From positions 1,116,001 to 1,180,000 of the forward strand of contig JBFDTN010000001.1 of NCBI GenBank assembly GCA_040719455.1: DNA of 64,000 nucleotides, read 5' to 3'. The stretch is from Streptococcus pneumoniae. Its GTDB lineage: Bacteria; Bacillota; Bacilli; Lactobacillales; Streptococcaceae. Shown here piece after piece: positions 34,345 to 55,360 of the stretch. The stretch's first letter is position 1. The number at the start of each line of letters is the position of its first letter. Below the pieces are notes generated by a model, which was given only the letters and a program-made list of their open reading frames with translations, made no database searches and was not told the origin of the DNA. Both the position numbers and the translations under genes were made by a program.

Positions 34345-34692
34345 ATGAAATTAAGTTATAAATATAAACTAAATATATATGGGTTGAAAAAGCAAGGAAT
34401 ACCTTGGTCTCAGATTAGCGAGAACTATGGAGTCAAGATTTCCAATCTCAAATACATGGTAAAGCTTATGGATAGGTATGATATTGAAGTCATTAAAAAG
34501 AGCAAAATGAATCGTTATCCTCCAGAATTAAAACAGGAAATCATGAATAAAGTTCTTCTTGAGGGTCAATCTCAACTGTCAGTCTCTATTGATTATGCTA
34601 TCCCAAATGCGGGAATGTTTCCCAACTGGCTTTCCCAATACAAGAAAAATGGTTATACTATTCTTAAGAAACAAAGAGGGAGACCGAGGTAA
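34345..34692 (+). CDS. IS3-family transposase OrfA
   Basis: 115 residues with the helix-turn-helix of IS3 OrfA proteins (SYKYKLNIYGLKKQGIPWSQ, LKQEIMNKVLLEGQSQ) and a C-terminal KKQRGRPR. The frame ends just before the orfB remnant. Likely non-functional, as its partner is destroyed. Confidence 0.75.
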   Translation: MKLSYKYKLNIYGLKKQGIPWSQISENYGVKISNLKYMVKLMDRYDIEVIKKSKMNRYPPELKQEIMNKVLLEGQSQLSVSIDYAIPNAGMFPNWLSQYKKNGYTILKKQRGRPR

Positions 34693-35530
34693 ATGGGACG
34701 TAAACCAAAGAAACCAGTAGAAGAGATGACTGAACTAGAACGCCTGCAATATGAAAATGAGTACCTAAGAGCGGAGAATGCCGTACTAAAAAAGTTGAGA
34801 GATTACCGCTTACGGGACGAGGTAAAACTCAAAAAGCAACAAAAATCATCCAAGCATTAAAAGATAAGTTTGCCTTGACGCTATTACTCGATATTTTAAA
34901 TTTAGCACGTTCAAACTATTATTACCACATCAAATAGCTTCATCAAGCGGATAAAGACAAGGAACTTAAAGTTGAAATAAAAGCTATTTATGATGAACAT
35001 AAAGGGAATTATGGCTATCGTCGGATTCATTTGGAGCTTCGCAATCGTGGGTTCTGTGTGAACCACAAGAAGGTGCAACGCTTGATGAAAGAATTAGGCT
35101 TGGCTGCTCGTATTAGACGTAAACGCAAGTACTCTTCTTACAAAGGGGAAGTCGGTAAGAAGGCTGACAATTTGATTCAGCATCAGTTTGAATGTGTTAA
35201 ACCTTACGAGAAGTGCTATACAGATGTGACGAAGTTTGCCTTGTCTCGCTCACCTGAGCTTATGCAAGTTCAAACGATGCTTGAGAAGGCATTTCCAGCT
35301 AAACATTATGGGGGAACTATCCTCCATAGGGACCAGGGGCTGCAATATCAACACCAGTCTTATCATCACTTTTGGGAGTCCGTCCTTCTATGTCACGAAA
35401 AAGCAACAGCCCTGACAATGGCATGATGGAATCCTTCTTTGGCATTCTAAAATCTGAGATGTTCTATGGGTTTGAGAAATCGTATCAGTCACTGGACGAA
35501 ACAGAATTAAATCCTTTCATTAATTATCTG
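34693..35530 (+). pseudogene. IS3-family transposase OrfB, frameshifted and internally deleted
   Basis: Pieces in different frames: GRKPKKPVEEMTELERLQYE (coiled-coil link region), ADKDKELKVEIKAIYDEHKG with NYGYRRIHLELRNRG, CYTDVTKFALS (first Asp region), MLEKAFPAKHYGGTILHRDQ (second Asp region) and NSPDNGMMESFFGILKSEMF (Glu region). The stretch between the first Asp and SPELMQVQTM is shortened and the C-terminus after LDETELN is missing. Confidence 0.8.
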
Positions 35531-35616
35531 TCCAACTTTTGGGGGTCAGTACAATCCTGCAGACTCTTTTTCTACAGAAACAATATTATCCACTCTTGAT
35601 CCAAAATTGATAAGTC

Positions 35617-35898
35617 CAAATTCTTCTATCAAAAAGAACTCCGCATTACCAATCTCAAAATCTTGAAAAACTGCAAGAAACTTTAGATAGTCAGACTGAA
35701 TCAGTTGAAAATATTGAAAGATTTTCGAAAACTATCCACCAATATACGAATCTTGAAATATTAGCGATGCAGTTAGTGAATCATACAATTGATAAAATTG
35801 TAGTTTATCAACCACACCTGATCGCGACAAGAATCTACAAGTCGCTATTGGACTTCACTACCGCTTTATTAGAGAACTATAAAACGGTCGAGACATGA
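35617..35898 (+). pseudogene. C-terminal fragment resembling large serine recombinases
   Basis: 94 codons without a start: LEKLQETLDSQTESVENIER, then FSKTIHQYTNLEILAMQLVN and HTIDKIVVYQPH before ATRIYKSLLDFTTALL. The pattern (coiled coil, then LNxxIDKIxVxxP, then IxIxYxF-like end) is that of the C-terminal domain of large serine recombinases found on integrative elements. No catalytic domain remains. It suggests that an integrated element once ended near here. Confidence 0.45.
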
Positions 35899-35954
35899 AC
35901 TTGATCGTTAGTTAATAAATATTGAACTACTGAAGAAGATTAAGATATTATAGC

Positions 35955-35993
35955 ATAAAAAGAACCAGATGAGAGAATCACTCATCTGGTCTT
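35955..35993 (-). terminator. Terminator of the giant surface-protein gene
   Basis: Stem ACCAGATGAG / CTCATCTGGT with a 7-base loop and TTCTTTTT on the minus strand. Confidence 0.88.
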
Positions 35994-36021
35994 TATCATT
36001 CAAATACTTAGCAAAGCAATC

Positions 36022-45990
<9,969 letters not shown>

Positions 45991-46884
45991 ATGAAACGAT
46001 TACTCAGCTGCTATGCCAGCGATTTGCAAAATCTATCAAAAGACGAACTCAAGCAAGCTATCTCAACCAGTGAAGGACGGACTATTTTAGGAGAAACCGT
46101 TGTTACCGCAGCTCCTCTCCTTGAAGGGGTGAGTAATCCCGAGGTCATGGCGAGCTTTGGAGCAGACCTCATCGTTCTCAATGAGTTTGACGTCTTTACC
46201 ACTTTTATCAACGGCTTTCATCCCTGTGAAAATCCCATTGCAGAAGTCAAACGTTTGACTGGAAGACCTGTTGGCATTAACCTTGAGCCTGTTGATAGCA
46301 CCGCTCAAGTCCTTGATGAAAAAGTCATACTCAGCAAAGGCAGACAAGTCAGCAAAGAAAGTCTTCAAGCTGCCCAAAATCTCGGAGTAGACTTCCTCAT
46401 GCTGACTGGCAATCCGTCTACCGGCGTTTCCCTTGCAGCTATTAAAGAAGCTATTGCTCTTTCAAAAACCTATTTTAAAGGCTTGATTTTTGCTGGGAAA
46501 ATGCATGGTGCAGGACTTTCTGAGGACATCTTCTCCCTTCAAACACTGACTGACTTTATCAAAGTAGGGGCAGATGGAGTGCTCATCCCCAGTCCATCGA
46601 CCGTTCCCTTTGCGACAGAAGAAGCCGCCTATCAAGCCAGCAAAGCCGTCAAAGAACTAGGTGGACTGGTGATTACAACCATCGGTACCAGCCAAGAAAG
46701 TGCCGATGAAATGACCATCCGTACCATCGGACTTTCTAATAAACGAATCGGAGCTGACATTCATCATATCGGAGATGGCGGTTACGGTCGCATGCCGATT
46801 CCTGAAAATATTCTCGCACTGGGCCTAGCCATCCGTGGCAGACGCCATACTTATTTTAAAATGTCCCAATCTCCCTTGCGTTAA
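45991..46884 (+). CDS. TIM-barrel-like protein of unknown function (DUF7916-like)
   Basis: 297 residues from ATG 45991 (TTGGAGG 7 bases upstream; an upstream in-frame GTG is less likely). Repeating strand-helix blocks such as GADLIVLNEFDVF, RPVGINLEPVD, LGVDFLMLTGNPSTGVSL, GLIFAGKMHGAG, GADGVLIPSPSTVPF and GGLVITTIGTSQESAD look like a TIM barrel. I recall similar proteins under the name DUF7916, often near sugar-uptake genes; I am not certain. No catalytic residues can be named. It is divergent from the surface-protein gene. Confidence 0.7.
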   Translation: MKRLLSCYASDLQNLSKDELKQAISTSEGRTILGETVVTAAPLLEGVSNPEVMASFGADLIVLNEFDVFTTFINGFHPCENPIAEVKRLTGRPVGINLEPVDSTAQVLDEKVILSKGRQVSKESLQAAQNLGVDFLMLTGNPSTGVSLAAIKEAIALSKTYFKGLIFAGKMHGAGLSEDIFSLQTLTDFIKVGADGVLIPSPSTVPFATEEAAYQASKAVKELGGLVITTIGTSQESADEMTIRTIGLSNKRIGADIHHIGDGGYGRMPIPENILALGLAIRGRRHTYFKMSQSPLR

Positions 46885-46886
46885 CA

Positions 46887-46917
46887 CAAAAGCTGAGCAT
46901 CTCTGTCTCAGCTTTTT
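46887..46917 (+). terminator. Terminator of the TIM-barrel gene
   Basis: Stem AAAGCTGAG / CTCAGCTTT with a T run, 3 bases after the stop codon. Confidence 0.85.
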
Positions 46918-46943
46918 AGTATTCTCTATATGCAAATCTCACA

Positions 46944-47088
46944 GCTATATTTGTTTACTTTTGATTTACTAAAAAGAAACAAGACGCAGGCAGAACTTAG
47001 ATTAGCTGAGGATTATTACATAATCCTTATTTCCAACCTCCAACAGTCTGTGAGACTGTTGGAGCAAAACAAGTTAACGACGGAATAA
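46944..47088 (+). repeat. Dispersed intergenic repeat family 1, copy D, right end lost
   Basis: Starts near GCTATATTTGTTTACTTTTG, carries one central module (GCTGAGGATTATTACATAAT ... CCAACAGTCTGTGAGACTGTTGG), and stops after GTTAACGACGGAATAA. The terminal GACTATA is missing because another inverted-repeat element begins at 47089. Confidence 0.8.
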
Positions 47089-47330
47089 TACTCATTGAAT
47101 TTCAAAAATAGCGGTTTCGCGACTATTTCAAACAAGATGTGACTTTTGATGGATGAATATAAGGTTATTTTCAAAGTAGTGAAATTATTCGCAACAGTTA
47201 CGCTGTTGCGAATAACGGAAATTTTGAGACTTTTGGCTCAAAATTTAGCAATGAAACTCCGAAGGAGATTGCTTGCGTTCGCACTATTTAAGAAAGTAAC
47301 AAAAATGCTAATTTTGATTTTTAAAGAGTA
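47089..47330. repeat. 242-bp element with imperfect inverted ends, abutting copy D
   Basis: Left end TACTCATTGAATTTCAAAAA and right end, inverted, TACTCTTTAAAAATCAAAAT, each continuing toward AGC. Inside, ATTCGCAACAG / CTGTTGCGAAT forms a strong hairpin (about 47187-47213). A 63-codon frame lies within and is not convincing. The ends resemble those of small non-autonomous elements common in streptococci. Confidence 0.6.
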
Positions 47331-47394
47331 TAAATAAAAACATAAAGATTACCGTCACACATACTTGACTTTCACTTTCCAAATCATAACACAC

Positions 47395-47424
47395 AAAAAC
47401 AGGTAGGAACATCCTACCTGTTTG
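47395..47424 (-). terminator. Terminator of spxB
   Basis: Stem AACAGGTAGG / CCTACCTGTT with a 5-base loop and TTTTTG on the minus strand. Confidence 0.87.
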
Positions 47425-47445
47425 AGACGATTATTCGTCAAGGGC

Positions 47446-49227
47446 TTATTTGTAGTTGCGTGATTCCAAACCTTCTTCTTCAAGGAATAGACGGAATGGT
47501 ACCAATTCTTCAGCTTCATATTTTTCTTTGTAAGCTGCGATTTCTTCAGCAGAGTAAGCTTTTGGATCCAAACGAAGTTCTGGAGCTTCTACTGGGATTG
47601 GACGGTGTTGTGTGATGCGAGCATCGATCACAACAGTCTTACCTTGTTTGTTCAACTCAACAGCTTCTTTCATCACAGCGTCGATATCTTCGATACGATC
47701 TACTGTAAATCCAACCGCACCTTGTGCTTCTGCGATCATCTTGTAATCAGGGTTTGTGAAATCTACACCAAACAAGTGTTTGTTTGTGTCTTCGTATTTG
47801 TTCTTGATGAAAGCATACTCAGAGTTTGAGAAGACAACGTTGATAACTGGAAGGTTGTATTGAACGTTTGTAATCACGTCTGGGTAGCACATACCAAAAG
47901 CACCGTCACCCATGATGTTCCATACTTGGCGATCTGGATTGTCTTTCTTAGCAGCGATACCACCAGGAAGGGCAATACCCATTGTCGCAAATAATGGAGA
48001 TGTACGCCACATGTTCTTAGGAGTCATGTGCAAGTGACGAGTAGATGTTTGTGTTGAGTTACCTACGTCGATTGAGTAGATCGCATTTTCATCAGCGTAT
48101 TTGTTGATTGCATTGTAAACTTGGTACAATTGCAATTCGCCTTCAGTTTTACCTTCAAGCTTGTTCATGTAATCACGCCAGTTTTGGTTGTTTTTCACAA
48201 CTGCTCTCCACCATGGAGTTGACTCAACTGGGTTTACTTTTTCAAGGATAGCTGCTGCTGCATCTTTCACATCACCAAGGATAGATGCATCAAGCGCATG
48301 ACGTTTACCAAGTTTGTAAGGATCGATATCCACTTGGATGAATTTTTCTACGTTTTTGAATGTGTTGTACACTTCTGAGAATGGGAAGTTACATCCAAGG
48401 AAAAGAACTGTATCTGCTTCAAAGATCACTTCGTTAGCTGATTTCCAACCAACACGGTAAGCTGAACCAGTCAATCCTTCGTAGTTCCATTCAAATGCTT
48501 CAAAGTTTTTACCAGTTGTAATGATTGGAGCTTTGATTTTACGAGACAATTCAGTCACTACATCACCAGCACCAACACCACCAAAACCAGCATAGATTAC
48601 TGGACGTTTTGCGTTGTTCAAGATTTCAACAGCTTTGTTGATTTCTACTTCGTTCAAAGCTGGAGCTACAAATGTGCGGTCGTAAGTACCTGAACCGTAG
48701 TATGAATTCTCATCAATTTCTTCAAAACCAAAGTTTACAGGGATTTCAACAACAGCTGGACCTTTTTTCGCAATCGCAGCACGGCAAGCTTCATCGATTA
48801 CTTTTGGTAATTGAGCAGCGTAAGCCACACGTTTGTTATACACAGCCACACCGTTGTACATTGGGTTTTGGTTCAATTCCTGGAAAGCATCCATGTTCAA
48901 CTCATTAACTGGACGTGATCCAAGGATGGCAAGCAATGGAGTTGCGTCCATAGCTGCATCATAGATACCATTGATCAAGTGAGTTGCACCAGGTCCACCA
49001 GAACCTACGCAGACACCAATAGATCCACCAAATTTCGCTTGCATCAATGCAGCAAGTGCACCAGTTTCTTCATGACGGACTTGCAAGAAACGAATGTCTT
49101 GATCTTCAGCAAGTGCATCCATCAATGAACTCAATGTTCCTGAAGGAATTCCGTAGATCGTATCTACGCCCCATGTTTTCAACACATTTAACATTGCTGC
49201 AGAAGTAGTAATTTTCCCTTGACTCAT
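47446..49227 (-). CDS. spxB: Pyruvate oxidase (H2O2-forming)
   Basis: Converts pyruvate, phosphate and oxygen to acetyl phosphate, CO2 and hydrogen peroxide. 593 residues from the ATG at 49227, chosen for its GGAGGAG site and for agreement with the known ~591-residue family. The thiamine-diphosphate site is visible as the N-terminal glutamate region ([18 protein letters not shown]) and the metal-binding [19 protein letters not shown] near residue 450. It uses a restricted, highly expressed-type codon set. A cre-like site lies 62 bases upstream. H2O2 from SpxB suppresses competitors and explains the peroxide-linked regulators nearby. Confidence 0.97.
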   Translation of the reverse strand: MSQGKITTSAAMLNVLKTWGVDTIYGIPSGTLSSLMDALAEDQDIRFLQVRHEETGALAALMQAKFGGSIGVCVGSGGPGATHLINGIYDAAMDATPLLAILGSRPVNELNMDAFQELNQNPMYNGVAVYNKRVAYAAQLPKVIDEACRAAIAKKGPAVVEIPVNFGFEEIDENSYYGSGTYDRTFVAPALNEVEINKAVEILNNAKRPVIYAGFGGVGAGDVVTELSRKIKAPIITTGKNFEAFEWNYEGLTGSAYRVGWKSANEVIFEADTVLFLGCNFPFSEVYNTFKNVEKFIQVDIDPYKLGKRHALDASILGDVKDAAAAILEKVNPVESTPWWRAVVKNNQNWRDYMNKLEGKTEGELQLYQVYNAINKYADENAIYSIDVGNSTQTSTRHLHMTPKNMWRTSPLFATMGIALPGGIAAKKDNPDRQVWNIMGDGAFGMCYPDVITNVQYNLPVINVVFSNSEYAFIKNKYEDTNKHLFGVDFTNPDYKMIAEAQGAVGFTVDRIEDIDAVMKEAVELNKQGKTVVIDARITQHRPIPVEAPELRLDPKAYSAEEIAAYKEKYEAEELVPFRLFLEEEGLESRNYK

Positions 49228-49288
49228 AAAAAAGTCTCCTCCATAAAAATAATAAGAATGGTATGGTTCATTAAAGTTCTTCATTATC

Positions 49289-49302
49289 TGAAAACGCTTT
49301 AA
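49289..49302. promoter_or_regulatory. cre-like site upstream of spxB
   Basis: TGAAAACGCTTTAA, one or two mismatches from the cre consensus, 62 bases upstream of the start codon. CcpA control of spxB is established in several oral streptococci. Confidence 0.7.
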
Positions 49303-49429
49303 CAAATCTTACACTACTACTTTATCACATTTCCAAAAGATTTCATAATAATTTGCTCAGAATTTTCAAGAATTTATTTGCAAGCATAGAACTCTACTCT
49401 TTATCTAGGATTTTATCACTGATTTTACA

Positions 49430-49459
49430 AAAAAAGATTAGGAATTCATCCTAATCTTT
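49430..49459 (-). terminator. Terminator of ezrA
   Basis: Stem AAAAGATTAGG / CCTAATCTTTT with a short loop; T-rich on the minus strand after the stem. Confidence 0.82.
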
Positions 49460-49462
49460 TGC

Positions 49463-51187
49463 TTAAAAGCGAATCGTTTCGCGTGTTTTTTCATAAGATG
49501 TTACAAAACGTGTTGAAACACCTGGTTCTACAATATCTAAAGCCTGCGAAATTTCTTCAAATGATGCTTGGTAATCAAACTCATGCTCAAAAATTTCTAG
49601 CGAGCGATTGAAAGCTGCTTGAACCCCCTCATCAAATGAACGATAACGATTTGAATACTGGAGTAATTGCTCGGTTAGCGTTGCATATTGAACAATACGA
49701 TAAGTTTCATCTTCTAGTTCTCGCATGTCATTGGTTAAAATGTCAAGCATCCGATTAACATCTGCCATATCAACCAAATCACGCTCCAAATCTGCGACTA
49801 AATCTTCTGTATGATTGCTCGCAGTAAAGAAGAGTTCTAGGAAACTCTTTGGAATTCCCGGAAGATTGCGTTTTTCCATATAACGCTTAATGGTATGCAA
49901 CTTATTGACATAGATATTGGCTTTTTGACGAGCATTGACATCATCTTTTTCAATCTGAGCCAACGTTTCACCTAATAAAATCTGCTCATCTTCAATTTCT
50001 TTCAAGCGGTTTTGAATCGTTTCTAACTTCTCAGCCCAAATCGAATAGGCTTGCTTCACATCTGAAGAATCCTCCACTGCACCAAGAACCACTGTATCCA
50101 AGCTCACCAATTCATTTTCCAACTGATTGATGTGATCACGCAACGTTTCTGGAATCAAATAGACCTTACTCAAACGATCCAACTCCGAAGAAATATTAAC
50201 TCGATTATCTTTCATGTGCGTTAGGTAGGCAGGAAGAGTTTTTAAAAACTTTTCTGTCTTTTTATGCGCCTCGATTTCACGGGTAAAGATATCATAAAGC
50301 GTATCAATTTCTTCTTGAATTTGCTCGTTTTCATACTGGGTATTATCCAATTCAAGTGCAGCTAGATTCTCACGGTTATGACTCACTAGCATATGCAACT
50401 GTTGCAAACGAGACTCGATATCTGTCTCCATGAAATGGTAATCACTCTCAAGGAGCTTGCGGTAACCAGACTCTAAATCCTCTACTTGCTCAGGAAGCTT
50501 TGTCATCAACTCTACCACAATCGCTGGAATTTTTTCCACAATCTGCGTAAGAGCAAGAATATGGTCTTCTGTTTTATCTAAAATCTCTGCCGCTTCAATC
50601 GGATCACCAGATGAATTCAAGGTTACAAACTGAGAAAACTCTGATTCGATATTTTCAAGTTGCTTTTCAATTTCAGAAAGAGCAACTCCATAGCTATCTG
50701 CATGATTAGCCACATTCGTGCGCAATTTTTCAAACAAGTCAAGAGCATGAACCACTCGTCCGCTGTTATGCGCCTCTTGCTCTTCCAAGCTCTTTAGAGC
50801 TTCACGAATGGCTGCGATATCCTCTTCAATCAAGCCAATCTGACTTTCAATCTTATCAATGCCGTGTTTAGCTTTTAAGAAGCGAAATGAATTATTATAA
50901 GTTTCCGTTTCAAACAGATTATTTTCAATATCTGCAAATGAATTTAAGGATAAATCAACCCATTTTTGATTCCACTCACGAAAGGCAATCTGACTTTGAC
51001 CGATCAAATGCAAGTTCTTGACTCTTTCGACCTCGTCATTGACTGGAAGATTATAAAGCTCTTCTTTTTTCTCCTCTAGTTTTGTAAGTAGGGTTTCATT
51101 TCTCTTTCTCAATAGTACAGCAGTAATATAGGCTACAATCAATAGCACTGCTATGACTATGGTCAGTATGATTAGTCCACTAGACAT
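49463..51187 (-). CDS. ezrA: Septation ring formation regulator EzrA
   Basis: Membrane protein that tunes FtsZ ring assembly. 574 residues from the ATG at 51187 (GGAG upstream). One N-terminal transmembrane helix (GLIILTIVIAVLLIVAYITA), then about 540 residues of spectrin-like coiled coil and the conserved C-terminal block LLQYSNRYRSFDEGVQAAFN. It follows gyrB, the usual streptococcal order. Confidence 0.95.
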   Translation of the reverse strand: MSSGLIILTIVIAVLLIVAYITAVLLRKRNETLLTKLEEKKEELYNLPVNDEVERVKNLHLIGQSQIAFREWNQKWVDLSLNSFADIENNLFETETYNNSFRFLKAKHGIDKIESQIGLIEEDIAAIREALKSLEEQEAHNSGRVVHALDLFEKLRTNVANHADSYGVALSEIEKQLENIESEFSQFVTLNSSGDPIEAAEILDKTEDHILALTQIVEKIPAIVVELMTKLPEQVEDLESGYRKLLESDYHFMETDIESRLQQLHMLVSHNRENLAALELDNTQYENEQIQEEIDTLYDIFTREIEAHKKTEKFLKTLPAYLTHMKDNRVNISSELDRLSKVYLIPETLRDHINQLENELVSLDTVVLGAVEDSSDVKQAYSIWAEKLETIQNRLKEIEDEQILLGETLAQIEKDDVNARQKANIYVNKLHTIKRYMEKRNLPGIPKSFLELFFTASNHTEDLVADLERDLVDMADVNRMLDILTNDMRELEDETYRIVQYATLTEQLLQYSNRYRSFDEGVQAAFNRSLEIFEHEFDYQASFEEISQALDIVEPGVSTRFVTSYEKTRETIRF

Positions 51188-51272
51188 ATATAACTCCTTT
51201 TTCCTATTACTTGAAACAATCATGATTATTATATCACAATTTGTTTAGCAAATGTCAGTTTTTTTGATTTTT

Positions 51273-53231
<1,959 letters not shown>

Positions 53232-53795
53232 CTAACACTTGATTGTCTGCTTTAGCTGCTCCATGCTATCAAATAGATACGTCGCAAAGCCCGCAGCACT
53301 TCCTGCTTTCATATCAATTTCTCGATCACCAATGACCAAGCCATTTAAAATGTGATATTTGTCTTTTAGATAAAGCATAGATTCTGGATTTGGTTTTCGC
53401 TGAAAGCCACTCTCTGAGGTCACCACTTCTGTAAAATAAGGTGCAATCTCTGTCTTTTCTAATAATTCCAAGACCTGATTATTCCGATGGGAAACAAGAA
53501 AATTTCTCCCACCTGCTGCTACAATAGCAGAAAGAACAGACTTCGTCCCTGGAAATAGAAGCGGATGAGTCAGCTCAATAGCTTCTTTCTCTTTGTACTG
53601 CTGTAAAAAATCTGGAATATCAGGCGCAAATTCTTGAATCGCATATGCTGTCGAACATTTCAAGGCTTGATAGACCTCATCATGTTGGGCTTTTCGTCCA
53701 AATCTCTCTAAAGTTGCAACAAATGCAGTTGTTGAAGATTCATAATTGTCAAGAAGCGTGCCCCCTAAATCCCATATGTAATCTTGATAATTCAT
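53232..53795 (-). CDS. HAD-family phosphatase
   Basis: 187 residues. HAD motif I is altered: IWDLGGTLLDN keeps one Asp where DxDGT(L/V) is usual; motif II Ser/Thr in LVSHRNN, motif III Lys in FQRKPNPE, motif IV GDREIDM. Loss of the second Asp of motif I (DLGGT) is seen in some HAD members, but it may lower phosphatase activity. It precedes gyrB and is probably co-transcribed. Confidence 0.85.
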   Translation of the reverse strand: MNYQDYIWDLGGTLLDNYESSTTAFVATLERFGRKAQHDEVYQALKCSTAYAIQEFAPDIPDFLQQYKEKEAIELTHPLLFPGTKSVLSAIVAAGGRNFLVSHRNNQVLELLEKTEIAPYFTEVVTSESGFQRKPNPESMLYLKDKYHILNGLVIGDREIDMKAGSAAGFATYLFDSMEQLKQTIKC

Positions 53796-53903
53796 ACCCT
53801 TTATTATACCATATTTTCTCAGAAAAAGTTCTTAAAATGCTAGATAATCAAGGAAAAAGAGCACAAAAATGTGAGGGTAGCACGCAATAAAATAAAAAAA
53901 CTT

Positions 53904-54120
53904 GGGAGTGGAACTCAATCGTGATTTCGTAGAAATCGATTTGCCTCACTCCCTTGTTTCTAATCTCTGGCTAATCGAATCCACTGGATTCATTTACTCC
54001 CACCCCCGCAAGGTTAACACAGCTTGTAGAATATTGACTTATCAATGTTTTACAAGATCGACAACTACTGCGTCAAACTGCTCAAACTATAAAAATAAGG
54101 AAGTTGGGTACTTTTCCCCA
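53904..54120. repeat. Dispersed repeat family 2, reversed long copy
   Basis: Reads in the opposite direction to 15688-15863: GGGAGTGGAAC with ATCGATTTGCC hairpin, then ACTCCCACCCCCGCAAGG, GCTTGTAGAATATTGACTTA, TACTGCGTCAAACTG and GGGTACTTTTCCCC. The stretch 53796-54145 has no gene and this repeat fills most of it. Confidence 0.75.
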
Positions 54121-54126
54121 ACTTCA
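54101..54126 (-). terminator. Terminator of the tmk-rsmI operon
   Basis: Stem GAAGTTGGG / CCCAACTTC and CTTATTTTTAT after it on the minus strand. It uses the edge of the family 2 repeat. Confidence 0.78.
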
Positions 54127-54145
54127 AGCCATCTTTTCTGTTTTT

Positions 54146-55015
54146 TTATTCTGGGTGCTTTAGGTGAAAGCGAGCATAAAGATCGCTTTTAGATAAACCG
54201 TACTTTTTAGCGACTTCCTTCATCGCCTTGGTTTTTTTCATTCCTTCTGCAATCAATGATGAAATTTCTTCCATTAAGACAGTTTCTGTCACCTCAGAAA
54301 GCTCTTCTTTATTCGAGCCTGAAACAATCAAGAGACACTCTCCCTTGAGCGGTGTTTCTTGAATAGACTCTATCAACTCTGAAATATTTCCACGACGGTA
54401 TTCTTCATAAATCTTGGTCAACTCTCGAACGACCACAGCTTCTCGATCACCATAAACAGCTAGCATATTTTCCAAGGTTACCTTCATACGGTGAGGTGAT
54501 TCATAAAAAATCTGCGTTTCAGGATAGACCTTTTTCTCTTCAAAAAAATCCTTTTGCTGACCAGATTTGCGCGGTAAAAATCCATAAAAAATATGAGGTT
54601 GCGGAACTAGACCGCTTGCAATCAAGGCAGAAATCCCAGCACTAGCTCCTGGAATCGTCACCACTGCAATCCCTTCTTGAATGGCTGCTTTAACCAAGTC
54701 CTGACCAGGATCAGAAATACTCGGCAGCCCCGCATCAGAGACTTGTGCTAGATTTTTCCCCTCTAGCAGTAAAGCTAACAAGTTAGGAATGCGCTCTTTG
54801 GCATTATGCTCGTGAAAGCTGATCTGCTTGGTCGAAATATCAAAATGCTTGAGTAAAAGCCCTGTATTTCTCGTATCTTCTGCTGCAATTACATCCACTT
54901 CTTGCAAGGTCTTCACTGCACGAAAGGTCATATCCTCCATATTTCCAATAGGAGTAGCGACCAGATACAGGGTGCCTAAGGATGTATCCCCTTTAAAGCT
55001 TTTTTGAATCTGCAT
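54146..55015 (-). CDS. rsmI: 16S rRNA (cytidine-1402-2'-O)-methyltransferase
   Basis: Modifies the decoding site of 16S rRNA. 289 residues: GTLYLVATPIGNMEDMTFRA, EDTRNTGLLL, SDAGLPSISDPG and VTIPGASAGISALIASG are the SAM-dependent tetrapyrrole-methylase-family marks of RsmI/YraL. Fourth gene of the tmk-holB-yabA-rsmI cluster. Confidence 0.95.
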   Translation of the reverse strand: MQIQKSFKGDTSLGTLYLVATPIGNMEDMTFRAVKTLQEVDVIAAEDTRNTGLLLKHFDISTKQISFHEHNAKERIPNLLALLLEGKNLAQVSDAGLPSISDPGQDLVKAAIQEGIAVVTIPGASAGISALIASGLVPQPHIFYGFLPRKSGQQKDFFEEKKVYPETQIFYESPHRMKVTLENMLAVYGDREAVVVRELTKIYEEYRRGNISELIESIQETPLKGECLLIVSGSNKEELSEVTETVLMEEISSLIAEGMKKTKAMKEVAKKYGLSKSDLYARFHLKHPE

Positions 55016-55018
55016 GTG

Positions 55019-55339
55019 CTAAACCTTTCTAAAGAGCAATTCATCACAAAACATACATTCAGCATCATTTTCACGTCGTTGCCCATAGAAATCCGTACAA
55101 ATGTGAAAACCATCCTCATAAATTCGTTTTAAATTGTCTCTTCCTTGCTTAGATTTGGTTGGCGTTGCCTTATCCACCTCTCCCAAACGCTCCCGTAATT
55201 TATCGTTTTCAAGGCGAAGGGCGGTATTTTCTTCAATCACAGTCTTAAGATTTTTTTTGATAGCTTCCACTTCTGCCAAGGTGACAAATAAATTTTGTGA
55301 AAAAGCATCCAAGGCATCAAATAATTCTTTTTTATTCAT
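55019..55339 (-). CDS. yabA: DNA replication initiation control protein YabA
   Basis: 106 residues: N-terminal coiled coil for DnaA and DnaN contact, then a zinc-binding C-terminus ([20 protein letters not shown], with the C...CxxC ligands and a His). Restrains initiation by DnaA in Bacillus. Between holB and rsmI, as is usual. Confidence 0.95.
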   Translation of the reverse strand: MNKKELFDALDAFSQNLFVTLAEVEAIKKNLKTVIEENTALRLENDKLRERLGEVDKATPTKSKQGRDNLKRIYEDGFHICTDFYGQRRENDAECMFCDELLFRKV

Positions 55340-55360
55340 CTAGTTCTACGATTTTCCTCT

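Larger units (their letters stand above)
34292..35553 (+). mobile_element. IS3-family insertion sequence, degenerate
   Basis: Imperfect inverted ends TGAACTGCACTCCAAAAGTT and, inverted from the right, TGTACTGACCCCCAAAAGTT. It carries an intact-looking orfA and a broken orfB with at least two frame changes and two internal deletions. No target duplication could be assigned. The element is inactive and older than the two intact elements. Confidence 0.8.

Noticed and set aside
47146..47337. 63-codon plus-strand frame
   Set aside because: Lies in the 242-bp inverted-repeat element; no ribosome site; runs through the inner hairpin.
49228..49305. N-terminal extension of SpxB
   Set aside because: GGAGGAG precedes the ATG at 49227 and the known family begins there; the upstream part overlaps the cre-like site.
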